Assembly: GCA_964019655.1 (NCBI GenBank)
Contig: CAXHTR010000007.1
Coordinates: 62,001 to 126,000, forward strand
Source: Perkinsela sp. pyNocScin1
Lineage: Eukaryota > Euglenozoa > Kinetoplastea > Prokinetoplastida > Perkinselidae
DNA length: 64,000 nt
Reading direction: 5' to 3'
The stretch's first letter is position 1; each line of letters begins with the position of its first letter. The position numbers and the translations under genes were made by a program. The notes under the pieces were generated by a model, which was not told the origin of the DNA, made no database searches, and saw only the letters and a program-made list of their open reading frames with translations. Below are positions 10,048 through 19,872 of this stretch, piece after piece.

Positions 10048-11502
10048 TCATCGACACATCGGCCACGTAACCGGCTTCGCCGTGGTCGAAAAGGACTGCC
10101 ACCGCTGCTCGTCCGTGCCGTTGTCGTAGCACACGTCCCTCGAAGTCACGGGGCTCCCGTCAGCCATCGCACATGACCCGATGTCGTTCCCGTGGAGGTC
10201 AATGTACATCTCGGCGCCGATCTCGCCGAGCGTCACGACGTCCTGTGCAATTTCGTTGTTCGCCGCGATGAAAGTGCGGAACGGCCGACGGAACTGCGCT
10301 GGCTTGAACTCGATCGAACTAAATTTGTTGGCACTGAGGAACACGGAGCTCGGTATCTTATCGCCGAAGCGGATGGCCCCGGTCAGCGCGTTCTCCGAGA
10401 GGTCGATCTGCTGCAGGGATCGCGGCAGCGCGTCGAGCCGCACAGGCCCCGTAAAACAGTTCCGGTCCAGCCGCACGTACACGACGCCGCGCCGCAGGCG
10501 CTCGAGCTGTAAGCTGCCCCCGAGGATGTTGTCGCTCAGGTACAGAATTTGGACAGACTCGGGAACGGCGCCGATGTCCAGCGATCCCTCAAGGCGGTTG
10601 TCACATACATCAACGAATGTAATTTTCGAGAAACTCTCCCACGCGATGGACCGGAAGCGGTTTTTTATGCAAAAGACCTGCGGCATGCCCGCGGGGGTGG
10701 ATATCTCTGTAGAGAGCTGCAGGACCCCGCCTATCGTGTTGGAGTGGATGAGAATATGCGTGCCTCTCTGTGATCCGTGGTGGGCATTGGCCTCGCGGTA
10801 GGCGCAGCCCGGGAGGTCCGAGGCCGCTGTGAACAGGTTCGAGTGCAGTGACAAAAGTTTCGTGTTTTGACTTAAATTTGTTAAATCGAGGCTGCCCGTG
10901 AGCTGGTTGGTGCTGAGGTCGAGGATTTCGAGGGTCGCGGGAATCTTTTGGAGGTCGATCGTCCCCGTCAGCGCATTCTGGTGCAGGTCGAGGTGGTCTA
11001 TAGTGGGCGGAAGGTTTTCGCAGTCAATTCCACCTCTCAGCTTGTTCCGTGTCAGTGCGAGGTGGGTCATAGCCCTCGGGAGGGCCGCTGTGTCGATCGA
11101 CGCACTGATGAGACACTTATCCATTCTGACGCTGTGCGTGGCAGCGGGGATGTGCGCAGGGGCAAAGTTGACGACTCTGTACTTTGCAATTTCGATTTCT
11201 TGCAGCGTTGGTGGCACCCAGCGCACGTCGAGGCTGTCTGCGCTGTCTGGCGCGAGATCAATCCCTATGAACTGGAAGGCAGAGACCCAGCGGATGGCTG
11301 TGACGTCGCCCTCGCCGTTGCAGGTGACGCCGTCCCAGGCCTGGATGTCGTCGTAGTTGCCGTCCTCGTCGCGGATGTGCGTCCACTCGGGGGCGAAGTC
11401 AGCGGTCAGGACTTCCATCATAGCTTGCTGGGAGAGCGTGGCGTAGTCGACCCGGCCGAGGGCCTGGGGGTCAATGCTGAGGGCGAATTGTGAAAAGTAC
11501 AT
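10048..11502 (-). CDS. LRR protein, longest type (484 aa)
   Basis: Starts MYFSQFALSIDPQALGRV with LSQQAMMEVL and a cap AWDGVTCNGEGD. About twelve LRR units follow, including an irregular insert (YREANAHHGSQRGTHILI) in the middle and a distinctive back half (QLERLRRGVVYVRLDRNCFTG, AANNEIAQDVVTLGE). The closest relative I can see is the 492-aa gene at 58731-60209: both share the WVPP block before the repeats, the GxIxFGxxIP motif and the LHGNDIG/LFGNAIG end. It is the first gene of the minus-strand LRR block. Confidence 0.87.
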   Translation of the reverse strand: MYFSQFALSIDPQALGRVDYATLSQQAMMEVLTADFAPEWTHIRDEDGNYDDIQAWDGVTCNGEGDVTAIRWVSAFQFIGIDLAPDSADSLDVRWVPPTLQEIEIAKYRVVNFAPAHIPAATHSVRMDKCLISASIDTAALPRAMTHLALTRNKLRGGIDCENLPPTIDHLDLHQNALTGTIDLQKIPATLEILDLSTNQLTGSLDLTNLSQNTKLLSLHSNLFTAASDLPGCAYREANAHHGSQRGTHILIHSNTIGGVLQLSTEISTPAGMPQVFCIKNRFRSIAWESFSKITFVDVCDNRLEGSLDIGAVPESVQILYLSDNILGGSLQLERLRRGVVYVRLDRNCFTGPVRLDALPRSLQQIDLSENALTGAIRFGDKIPSSVFLSANKFSSIEFKPAQFRRPFRTFIAANNEIAQDVVTLGEIGAEMYIDLHGNDIGSCAMADGSPVTSRDVCYDNGTDEQRWQSFSTTAKPVTWPMCR

Positions 11503-12046
11503 TTCAAGTAAATAAGAGTGAAGGAAAGATGAAGTGAAAGATGTTTGAGTAGACCGTCAAAGAGTTTCGGAAGCCTGAGAAGACTGAGCTGGTTTAAGGG
11601 ACCAATTTCGGTTTTCTATATCGATCAGAAGAGCCAAAAATGCCCTTCGGTCAGTGCCTATAGAGCAGCGCGATGCATATTGACACAAAAATACGATTTT
11701 CTTACATTGTATCTACAATGTATGTTTTCTTGATCGAAGCGCTTCCATCCATTTTTGAGCTATTCCATCGCATTGATGTGATATGGCGCGGAATATGAAA
11801 TTGCACTCGCTTGATGGCATAACAATCATGAAATCATTGAGTCTCCATCAGAGATGATTTCCTGCTACATTTCTCTACTTCACGTAGATCGAAGAAGAGC
11901 ACATTTATGTCATTTTTATTGAGAGTTGAGCACTAGAGTGAAAAGCCTCTGCATTACATCTATCAGTTACGCACAAGCATCACTCTTTACGCATTCTATG
12001 CACAATGCGTCTTCCATAGTACAACTGTCGCTCTTTTTATCCCCCA
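11503..12046. other. Intergenic, nothing recognised
   Basis: AT-rich spacer between two minus-strand LRR genes. No open frame with an ATG and recognisable content on either strand. Confidence 0.5.
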
Positions 12047-12784
12047 TCAGTTGGTATACACTATGGTTTTCATAATAACTTGCACGCGCTGCGTGTACCT
12101 GAGGAAGCGAGGCGTCTCGATTTTCCCGCCGACGCTCACCCGTTCGTCGCACTTTTTGCTCCCGATCGCGTGAAATTTGAACTTTTTGTCGTAGCTTTTC
12201 ACCTTTATCGATTGGAGTCTAGCGGGCAGGGACGCGTTGCACACGAGCATATCCTGGACCCAAATGTAGCCGAACGTCATGTGCGTCATGGTGATGGGAA
12301 GCTGTGTCACATCTAGCGTCCCCCTGAGGCCCGTGCCCACCATGTGGAGTTCCTCCATGCGCGCTGGCAGTGTTCGAAGGTTGATTGATGCACGTGTCAT
12401 CCTGACCTGGCGCAGGCAAAGATATCGCAGATTTCGTGAGAGTCGAGCGGTTTGAAGGTCTGTCACGAGGTCGTACGTGTCAAGGTGCACACACTCTGTG
12501 AGAGGTGGCATCCAGTCAAGATCGAGCAAGAGAGTCTTTCGGAGCGCGCGGCGCGGCGATTGCCACAGAATAACGCGGACGCGTCCCTCATCACACTTCA
12601 CGCATCGGATAGAAGTTACGTCGTTTTCGATGTCACTTTTGTTAAAGAGTTGGAGTCGAACGAGTTCTGGCTGAGCGTCAATAGCTGCGTCCATCCGGAG
12701 GACCTTTTGCATGCAGTCCCAGTCAGAGGGGATTTTTGTAGCTGGGGCGTCTGCGGAGCGACAAAGAAGCAGGGACGAGAACAT
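12047..12784 (-). CDS. Divergent LRR-like protein (245 aa)
   Basis: Leader MFSSLLLCRSADAPATKI; the cap is reduced to CVKCDEGRVRVILW and lacks the GGD block. Repeats are weak: units such as LRTLPARMEELHMVGTGLRG fit the LRR pattern, others keep only LP and L spacing. The last 60 residues are basic and unlike other members (KKFKFHAIGSKKCDER). It is an open frame of full family length, so probably a diverged functional gene, though a slowly decaying copy cannot be excluded. Confidence 0.65.
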   Translation of the reverse strand: MFSSLLLCRSADAPATKIPSDWDCMQKVLRMDAAIDAQPELVRLQLFNKSDIENDVTSIRCVKCDEGRVRVILWQSPRRALRKTLLLDLDWMPPLTECVHLDTYDLVTDLQTARLSRNLRYLCLRQVRMTRASINLRTLPARMEELHMVGTGLRGTLDVTQLPITMTHMTFGYIWVQDMLVCNASLPARLQSIKVKSYDKKFKFHAIGSKKCDERVSVGGKIETPRFLRYTQRVQVIMKTIVYTN

Positions 12785-13070
12785 TTAGAAAAGAGAAATG
12801 GAAACGGATGTTATGCCATAACGCATTGCAAAGGGTTTGATCTTGATAATGAGGACCACAAGGCTTCAAGGAATTTTACAGGATGAAGAAGGCTGACTGA
12901 CGAGAACGCACAGCATCAGTCAATATTCTTTTCCGTTTTATGGAAAACATTATGGAATACATTCATGTATTCCATAAGCTTCCACAGCAACAACATAAAG
13001 CTACAAAAAAGAAAAGAATGAGTAATTTTACTCGAGCTTGAGTACATGTCTTTCGCTCATGTCCGATGGC

Positions 13071-13125
13071 TTTGAGCCATTTGGGAAGACCTTTCCTCGA
13101 ATAAAATCAGTGAAGTTCAAGGTCG
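13071..13125. repeat. Direct repeat, copy 1 (flanks LRR gene 13281)
   Basis: About 50-55 bp beginning TTTGAGCCATTTG and containing CTCGAATAAAATCAG is repeated at 14039-14093 in the same orientation with a few changes. The two copies bracket the LRR gene at 13281-13973. The rest of the spacer 12785-13280 shows nothing. Confidence 0.75.
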
Positions 13126-13280
13126 AATTGTGGAGCTCTAGAATGAGCTGTGTAATCTTGAACTACATACAATTGCTGAAACCCCCATTTTCCTTTTCAA
13201 TATTTCAGATACCTTTTCGTAGTATGTGCATATTCATAATTCATGAGCTCTGCTGTCAAGAGCCGCTGCATTATGCGCAC

Positions 13281-13973
13281 TCACGAATGGTACACTGTCT
13301 GCCAATAGGCATTCGACTGAAATTGCTCTGGCATATTCCACAGGTACTGCTCGAATACCACCGCTTCGTCGACCTGTCTCTCAGGACTGAGCGCGCGGGC
13401 CCTCGGCTGCCACTTCGAGTTCTGCGGAGCGATCTGAATGTGCGCTATGGACGGCGGGAGATTATCGTAGTAGACCCACTTTTGCCTGAGGTAATTGTTC
13501 TGCACGCGGAGCACCTCGAGGGACTGCGGCAACTGGGTGAGCGCTGTAACCCCGCTTAGCGCGTTGTACTGCAGGTCGAGAATGACCACATGCGCTGGCA
13601 GCGTCCGCAGGTCTACTGTCCCATAGAAATTATTCTCCATGAGAAAGATGCAGCGAGATTCCCGTGGCAGCTGCCGCGTGTCGATGGTGCAGTACTGCCC
13701 GCAGTTCACAATGCCGAGGTACTGCACGGTGCCCGGCAGGTACGCGATGTTGAGGCTTCCCAGCCCACTGCAGTAGCGAAGCTGGATCTTCGAGAGTAGG
13801 TAATTGCTGCAGATAAGCTTGTCCCACATGCAGTACTCGCTGGAACCACTGGGGTTTAATTTCTTTAATTGCGCGGGTGCAATTTCAGCGAAAAAGGCAT
13901 CAAGCAGCGATTTTTGAAAGTCTTCGTGCTGTTGTGGGTCAGCTTGGAGTGTCAGGTAGACTGGTAAGAGCAT
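13281..13973 (-). CDS. LRR protein of the 45-50 kb subfamily (230 aa)
   Basis: Leader MLLPVYLTLQADPQQ; the cap is CMWDKLICSN without a GGD block. The four central LRR units match the plus-strand genes at 45-50 kb rather than its neighbours: IDTRQLPRE, FYGTVDLRTLP, a loop with VYYDNLPPSI and a C-terminal non-repeat end. It therefore looks like a member of that second subfamily sitting inside the first. The flanking direct repeats suggest it moved or was duplicated as a unit. Confidence 0.8.
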   Translation of the reverse strand: MLLPVYLTLQADPQQHEDFQKSLLDAFFAEIAPAQLKKLNPSGSSEYCMWDKLICSNYLLSKIQLRYCSGLGSLNIAYLPGTVQYLGIVNCGQYCTIDTRQLPRESRCIFLMENNFYGTVDLRTLPAHVVILDLQYNALSGVTALTQLPQSLEVLRVQNNYLRQKWVYYDNLPPSIAHIQIAPQNSKWQPRARALSPERQVDEAVVFEQYLWNMPEQFQSNAYWQTVYHS

Positions 13974-14038
13974 GCGTAGATGAATTGTAGCTCAAAGTGA
14001 AAGAATTGAAGTAAAGGTCGGTTGATGGTTGTTACAAG

Positions 14039-14093
14039 TTTGAGCCATTTGAGAAGACCTTCCTCGAATAAAATCAGCAATGTTAAGTTCAAA
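14039..14093. repeat. Direct repeat, copy 2 (upstream of LRR gene 13281)
   Basis: Second copy of the TTTGAGCCATTTG repeat, about 970 bp from copy 1. For the minus-strand gene at 13281 it lies 66-120 bp before the start codon, so it could carry upstream signals. The remaining spacer to 14459 shows nothing else. Confidence 0.75.
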
Positions 14094-14459
14094 GAGTGAA
14101 TTTCTTATATAAGTCGTGAAATCTTGGCCTGCGTCCAATAGCATTTGCCTATACAGTTCTCAGCGCCTATTCCAGTGTTTTCCAAAATTCCGGAATTTCA
14201 AGCTGCACTGACTCTGTTCTCTATCTTTCCAAATCGCAGCTATTCGCAGTAGCTTGTTTACTGGCGAGACAAAAGACTTTCATATTTGAAGAAATTCGGG
14301 AGCAGTGGACTCCTGACCGATCCCTCAAGGTTGGCAAACATTATCTATTCTCCGTTTTATGCACTTAAAAAATGAAAGCAACATTACAGCAATACCAAGG
14401 GCACTTGCTTCCATAATCCACTTTTGATACTTCTTTATAATCGCCACTTTCCCTTAAAC

Positions 14460-15299
14460 TCACACACTTATCCTCGACGACCGTATCTCCTTACCCTGCG
14501 CGTCCTCCACTGTCACACCGTAATTACTCCTCGCGTCGCAGTACGCTCTCGACGGCATGCGCTCCATCACCACGATCGTCGCGATGTGGTTGTGGCGGAG
14601 GTTGAGCGTCCGCAGCTTCCGCGGGAGGTTCTCGAACCGGACCCCGCCCGAAAAAAAATTCTCGCTGAGATCCAGGATGCCAAGTGCGGCTGGGAGCATG
14701 TGGAGCCGGAGGCCCCCCGTCAGCTTGTTTTGGTTCAGGTAGAGCGTCTGGAGCACCACCGGCAAATTGCTGAGATTCACTTCCCCCGTAAACGTGTTGG
14801 ACGATAAATTGAGGAAATAGAGCCGAGGCGGGAGATGGCCCAGGTGGATCCGCCCATACAGACAGTTCTGCTTCACAGAGAGGAGCTCGAGCTGCAGCGG
14901 GAGGGTCTCGAGCTCGACGCTCCCGCGCACGCCGTTCCTGTTGAGGTTCAGCGTCTTGAGGGAGGCCGGCAGCGCGTTGTTCGGGAACTTGCCGTCAATC
15001 TGCAGTGAGTTCAGCTGGACGAACTCGACACTGTCCGGCAAGTACTCGAGCGCGATCATCCCGCCACGCCACGGGAGGGCGCCGATGTACCAGCGGACTT
15101 CCTTGACATTGCCGTGCTCGTCGAGCTTGGTGTGCGGCCACTCGGCGACTGGCCGGAACTCGCCGTCCTCGTCGCAGAACTGGTCGGCCATGCTGAGGTG
15201 CTGGACGACGAGCTCCATCCGGGACTGCACGGAGAGCGCGTTGGAGTCGCGGCTGCCGGCGAGGGGGTCAATCGCTGTGAGGAAGAGGGCTAGAAGCAT
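14460..15299 (-). CDS. LRR protein, long type (279 aa)
   Basis: The start at 15299 (MLLALFLTAIDPLAG) aligns with the family; an upstream in-frame ATG at 15332 would add MNDSLRLFLNK and make a longer, more conventional signal peptide, so either may be used. The cap is degenerate (WPHTKLDEHGN, cysteines lost). About eight regular LRR units follow (LNLNRNGVRGSVEL, LNLSSNTFTGEVNL, LDLSENFFSGGVRF). Ends with a basic tail. High GC at wobble positions. Confidence 0.83.
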   Translation of the reverse strand: MLLALFLTAIDPLAGSRDSNALSVQSRMELVVQHLSMADQFCDEDGEFRPVAEWPHTKLDEHGNVKEVRWYIGALPWRGGMIALEYLPDSVEFVQLNSLQIDGKFPNNALPASLKTLNLNRNGVRGSVELETLPLQLELLSVKQNCLYGRIHLGHLPPRLYFLNLSSNTFTGEVNLSNLPVVLQTLYLNQNKLTGGLRLHMLPAALGILDLSENFFSGGVRFENLPRKLRTLNLRHNHIATIVVMERMPSRAYCDARSNYGVTVEDAQGKEIRSSRISV

Positions 15300-15357
15300 T
15301 TTATTCAAAAAGAGGCGGAGTGAATCGTTCATATAGAGAAAGTAAGACTGGCTAGAG

Positions 15358-16314
15358 CAATGTTTCACCGATTTTTCGAAAATAAATAGCTGCGACCCCC
15401 TGTCCAGATGCTAACCGGATAGGTGTGTGTGTGTGGGGGGGGGAGGGTAAGTGTTGTGATTATTTTCAGTACGAATCTTGTTACATCTTTTACTTGCAGC
15501 GTAACACCTCAAATGCAACGCCCTTTTTACATTCACATGGAACTTTATAAGCTTCAAATGCAATGAATTTTCACCTCAAAATGTAAGGGCCTCGCATTCA
15601 TGGTGTTGCAGTGCAATACATTACTTCTTTTGTGTATTTTTAAATCATCTTTATGATACGCGTTGAAGTATCGCAGGCACTTGTTGTTCTTCGATTAAGC
15701 ATTGGGGATAGGGTCAGTTTTCCGCTTCTTTTTACCGTGAATTAAAGCTTCATTCATGCAGAGGATAAATTTCCCCATATCCCAGCCTCTTTCGTCTGTA
15801 AAAGCACTGTTTGGACTCACCTTCGTTCGAATCGCCTTTTTTTCTGGCTATCATCTCTTCACTGCGATCCACTTGCACCTGATTGCCTTCAGGTGCAACA
15901 GGAGCATGATCTTGCTCTCGATTTCCTGATATAGCGCTTGTGCGAGTGTCTTCCATTATCATGATCTGTGACGCGTGACCTTCTGTGCCATTCACCTGAG
16001 TTCGGACTGAGCGGGTCTCATCCGCGATTCCTTCATCTGTTCTTTGAGTACTTTGCGCAGCTGATTTTATCTACTTTGATAGATTAAGCTGACTAGCGAT
16101 ATCTGTGATCCTTCTTTTCATTATTAATTTTATCCATGCGTAGATTTACATACAGATCATCGAAGAAAATTTCACTTTCCACAACTCCAAATTAAACCCC
16201 CTCCCCCCTCCCCTGCATTTTTTCTGATCCAGGCCAAAATTTTTCAAAATTGCCCTCTCGGAAAATAACTGCGACCCCCATTCGGGTGTCACGACCCCCC
16301 AAAATGAAACATTG
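15358..16314. mobile_element. Candidate small non-coding element with inverted ends
   Basis: CAATGTTTCA at 15358-15367 is matched by its perfect inverse TGAAACATTG at 16305-16314. Just inside both ends lies a related stretch GAAAATAA..CTGCGACCCCC (from about 15377 and 16260) in direct orientation. Inside are a GT repeat running into nine G (15423-15443), a C-rich tract (16195-16215) and no convincing gene; an 80-codon frame at 15750-15995 on the minus strand lacks an ATG. A MITE-like element is one reading; ten matched bases alone could be chance. Confidence 0.35.
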
Positions 16315-16425
16315 GGCTAGATTAAATAGGGTGGTATACCCTCAGCCTTATGAACAAAAGCCTGTCAAAGAGGCATTTTCGGCCGCAAAAGCGTAAGTAG
16401 AAGGAACAAAACATTTTTTTTCGAT

Positions 16426-16821
16426 TTATATCTTTTCGTCTGACGGTCCACATTTTGCGCCTGTGAGAATTTCATTTCCCACTAAATTGAGATGCCGGAG
16501 CGCCGATGGAAGCCTGTCGAATGAAAAACTCCCGATAAGTCTATTGTTTTCAAGGCTAAGGATTTCAAGATTCTCTGGGAGAACGCTAACATCGATTTCT
16601 CCGGAAAACTGATTGGAACCTAGCCAGAGGCTTGTGAGGGTTTCCGGAGCTTCTTCCATATTGATAGTACCCGCGAGTTCGTTGCTACTTGCAGAAAACA
16701 TTTGAAGCCTCCGTGGGAGCTTTCCAAGCGAAACTGTCCCCGTAAAATTATTGCCTTGCACTCGAAAGTAAAGGGATAATTCATCGAAGACCGCTAAACG
16801 AGAGCCGAATCGGAGAAACAA
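16426..16821 (-). pseudogene. Headless LRR fragment (131 codons)
   Basis: Four good LRR units (VQGNNFTGTVSLGKLP, LGSNQFSGEIDVSVLP, LENNRLIGSFSFDRLP) with no leader, no LGRF block and no cysteine cap. The reading frame starts at an ATG within what should be a repeat. Upstream to 17076 no missing head can be found. It is a truncated copy, possibly a donor for recombination. Confidence 0.7.
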
Positions 16822-17076
16822 GAGTTTTCATTCGTCCATAGTCTTCAGGATAATCTTCTTGCTTCACCAGAATCATTTCATCAAAAAAAATTCTCCTTTC
16901 TTTGATCTCGATGTTTCATTGATGAAGCAAATCCTTTTGCTACGGACACAGAAAGCATTTGGAAAGTTCAGAAGTAGTTGTAATAGTAGAGGTAGACAGA
17001 GAACCTCTTCGATTCTTTTTCGTCAATATTCTAAGTTTAGTATGCAGCCGGCATTGTATCTCTTCTATTTTGTTAA

Positions 17077-17715
17077 TCAATGCCCAAACTGCAGTTTCAC
17101 GCGGGTTTCATCCCCGGGATTTTCACACTCAGCGCCAGCGAATCGGCACTTTTCCAAGCGCAGGATAAGCCCGTTGTCTGGTAGATGACCAATCCGAATG
17201 GATTTTTCTCCAATGTTCACCTCATGCACGCAAAAGCAACGGAGCGATTCAGGGAAATTGCACAAGTTGATGAGTGCTGTTACCCTATTATCCGCAACGA
17301 CGAGCGATTCCAGGCTCGGCGGCAGGGCGCCCACGTCCAGAGTTCCAGTGAACCCGCAGGCCTGGAGGGTAAGATCTTGCATTGTCGCGGGGAGTGCTGC
17401 GGTTTTAACCTCGCCGACGAATTGCTCGTCGTAGAGGTTGAGGTACACAATGTGCTGTGGGTACTTTGTAAAGTCAAACGACCCAGCGATCTTGCCGATG
17501 TTGTACGAGCACCAGTCGATCTTTATGATGTGCCCATCTGGCGAACATTTGACTTGCTTCCAAGTGCACGAGTCGTCTGGATCCCCACCGAGGGTATCGC
17601 GCGCTGCGTCGAAGTTGTCAGGGGTGAAGAATAGCTCCATGATGGCGTGGTCGTCGAGCATAGAAGGGTCAAAGCGGCCGAGGTGTCCGATGTCGGCAGC
17701 GAGGATGAAGAACAT
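17077..17715 (-). CDS. LRR protein, short type (212 aa)
   Basis: Leader MFFILAADIGHLGRF, LDDHAIMELFFTPDNFDAAR, LGGDPDDSC, cap CTWKQVKCSPDG. Four LRR units, then the end module IGHLPDNGLILRLEKCRF, an acidic stretch with D-ETRV and a short tail. All family hallmarks are in place, so it is a reference member for the short type. Confidence 0.88.
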   Translation of the reverse strand: MFFILAADIGHLGRFDPSMLDDHAIMELFFTPDNFDAARDTLGGDPDDSCTWKQVKCSPDGHIIKIDWCSYNIGKIAGSFDFTKYPQHIVYLNLYDEQFVGEVKTAALPATMQDLTLQACGFTGTLDVGALPPSLESLVVADNRVTALINLCNFPESLRCFCVHEVNIGEKSIRIGHLPDNGLILRLEKCRFAGAECENPGDETRVKLQFGH

Positions 17716-17899
17716 TTCAGAAGCGTAAAAGGAGGTTAATCATACCAATGAGAATGTGTGGATAGTTCCTTCAGAAAGTATTAGTGAGAAACTTTATAAA
17801 ATTTGACATTTTATAGATGATTTCCCCTGCATGGTCTTATTCACCAAATGATTACCATAAAGAGTACATTTCGTAAAGAATATAACGATGGGCGCATTA

Positions 17900-18523
17900 T
17901 TAGAGAAGCACACGACTCTCGTCGAGTGGATTCTCAAGGTCCACAGACTGCACGTTCGAGCCCCTCAGGTTGATCTTGAGCTTGGACGCTGGAAGCGTGC
18001 CGATACGCACGACTTTTCCCTCAAGACCCAGCTCGTTTATCCGAAAGACTTTGAGCGTATCTGGCAGGTTTGAAAGAGCTGGTATGCCATCAATTTTATT
18101 GCCAGTGACGTGGAAAACGATGATACCCGGCGGGAGACTATCGATGTCGAGGAGACCACTCATGTAGCACGAGTCAACAAAAAAGTACTTCAGTGTTTCA
18201 GGAAAACTGGAGGTCGTAATCGTTCCTCTGATGGCCTGCCGGACAAGATAGATCTCAATGAGCGTTCGAGGAAGCATAGCGAAGTCCACACAGCCAATGA
18301 GGCGCAAGTGTGAGGTTTGCCAGTTGATCGTCTGAAAGTTTCCATCGCTGTCACACTGTACCTCACACCATGTGCACGCGTCTTCGGGGTCACCCTTGAG
18401 GTGTCTCCGTGCATGTTGATCGTCGTCTGGTGTGAAAAAGAGCTCCATCCTTTGCTGTGGGGTCAGCATGTCGGCAGCAAAGCGGCCGGCTGGTGTCGCA
18501 TCGGAAAGCAGGAGTGAAAGCAT
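17900..18523 (-). CDS. LRR protein, short type (207 aa)
   Basis: Leader MLSLLLSDATPAGRF, LTPQQRMELFFTPDDDQHAR, LKGDPEDAC, cap CTWCEVQCDSDG. Four LRR units with more aromatic residues than usual (YFFVDSCYMSG). End module IGTLPASKLKINLRG and D-ESRVLL. It is 184 bp from the previous gene on the same strand. Confidence 0.87.
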   Translation of the reverse strand: MLSLLLSDATPAGRFAADMLTPQQRMELFFTPDDDQHARRHLKGDPEDACTWCEVQCDSDGNFQTINWQTSHLRLIGCVDFAMLPRTLIEIYLVRQAIRGTITTSSFPETLKYFFVDSCYMSGLLDIDSLPPGIIVFHVTGNKIDGIPALSNLPDTLKVFRINELGLEGKVVRIGTLPASKLKINLRGSNVQSVDLENPLDESRVLL

Positions 18524-18809
18524 TACGATTTGGATAAAAGTACGAGCAAAGTGTAAACAGCAGCCACAAGAAAGGATTTTACCGCAACTCCGAGTAGAAA
18601 AGTTGGCACGCCCATTTCATCGCTATATATATTCTACTTATCACTCAAAAGTGCACAGTGTACAGCTTGACGATCCCATGGAATATCATTTGTCAATGGA
18701 GAAGAATAATCTGTGCATAAAAAGTCAAAGCACACTCCACCAGTAAAAATCCAGGATAACTACTGTATCTTCATTTCATACTTTTCGTCTGCACAGTCCA
18801 ATCTCTTGC

Positions 18810-19733
18810 TCACTCCAGCTCACTCCGACTCATGAGCGCATACTCATTCTCGTAGATCTCACCGTTCTCGTCTACCACCGACTCGATGGCAGTCTCCGCG
18901 AAAAACACCGAGTTTTCAAACCCGCGCTGGATGACCGCAGTCCCCTCAAAACCCTCGTTGTCAACGGCGCAGAGATTCTCGAGGGAAGCGGGCGGGTTGA
19001 GCACCTTGAGCTCCCCGCAGAACTCATTCTCGTTGATGAAGATCTCAACGATTCCGGCCGGAAGGCTCGCAAAGCTGATATCCCCTGTGAACGCGTTCTC
19101 GCCGAGGTCGAGGATCCGGAGGCCGTTCGGGAGGTCTTCGAGCGATACTGTCCCAGAGAACCCACACCCAGCCAGGTGGAGCTCTTGGAGTTTCGCTGGG
19201 AGGCTTTGGAGCATCACAGTCCCCCCAAATTTGTTGTGCCCGACGTCGAGGTGCTCGAGCGTTGCGGGCACGGCCGTTAGGTCGCAGCTGCCAGTAAATT
19301 TGTTCCACGAGATGCTCAGAATGCGAAAGTTCTTTGGCAGTGCTGTCAGGTCAAATGCTCCGCGCATCTTATTGCGGTCTATCATCAGGGTGTCCAGCGT
19401 ATCGGGGAGGGAGCTCGCTGACACAGTTCCCTCCATCCCACTCTTTTGTGCCACGAACTGTTTTATTTTCTTTGGAAGGAACGCAAAGGCCATTGTGCCT
19501 TTCAGCTGTGTCAAAAAAGTGACTTGCACCACCTTCCCGTCCGCATCGCAGCTGATTTGATTCCACTCGCAGACGTCTTTAAACTCGCCGTTTTGGTCTT
19601 TGAATAGGCGCTTATGCTCTGTTGGAATGCCCTCGATGAGGAGCTCCATGCACGTCTGGTCGGAGAGTGTGAGGCTGTCGACTCGGCCAGATGCACTGTC
19701 TGCAGCTGTGATAGGTGTGAGTAAGCTGAGCAT
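18810..19733 (-). CDS. LRR protein, long type (307 aa)
   Basis: Start at 19733 (MLSLLTPITAADSASGRV) chosen by family alignment. In-frame ATGs at 19811 and 19904 would extend it; the first gives MKFSAAASSVAATSPFS, which could form a longer signal region. Cap CEWNQISCDADG. About eight LRR units including LDVGHNKFGGTVMLQSLP and LDLGENAFTGDISFASLP. Ends in an acidic tail (VVDENGEIYENEY). Confidence 0.86.
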   Translation of the reverse strand: MLSLLTPITAADSASGRVDSLTLSDQTCMELLIEGIPTEHKRLFKDQNGEFKDVCEWNQISCDADGKVVQVTFLTQLKGTMAFAFLPKKIKQFVAQKSGMEGTVSASSLPDTLDTLMIDRNKMRGAFDLTALPKNFRILSISWNKFTGSCDLTAVPATLEHLDVGHNKFGGTVMLQSLPAKLQELHLAGCGFSGTVSLEDLPNGLRILDLGENAFTGDISFASLPAGIVEIFINENEFCGELKVLNPPASLENLCAVDNEGFEGTAVIQRGFENSVFFAETAIESVVDENGEIYENEYALMSRSELE

Positions 19734-19872
19734 TTTTAGATAAAAGAGTTGAAAAGACAAAGAAAATGGAGATGTGGCAGCCACAGATGACGCTGCCGCA
19801 GAAAATTTCATGCAAAAACCACTTTTGTAAGTCGGCATGGGCACCGAAGCAGAGCCACTGCTGCACACTGAT

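Noticed and set aside
15750-15995. 81-codon minus-strand frame as a gene
   Set aside because: Begins at GTG and has no recognisable content; probably chance within the candidate element.
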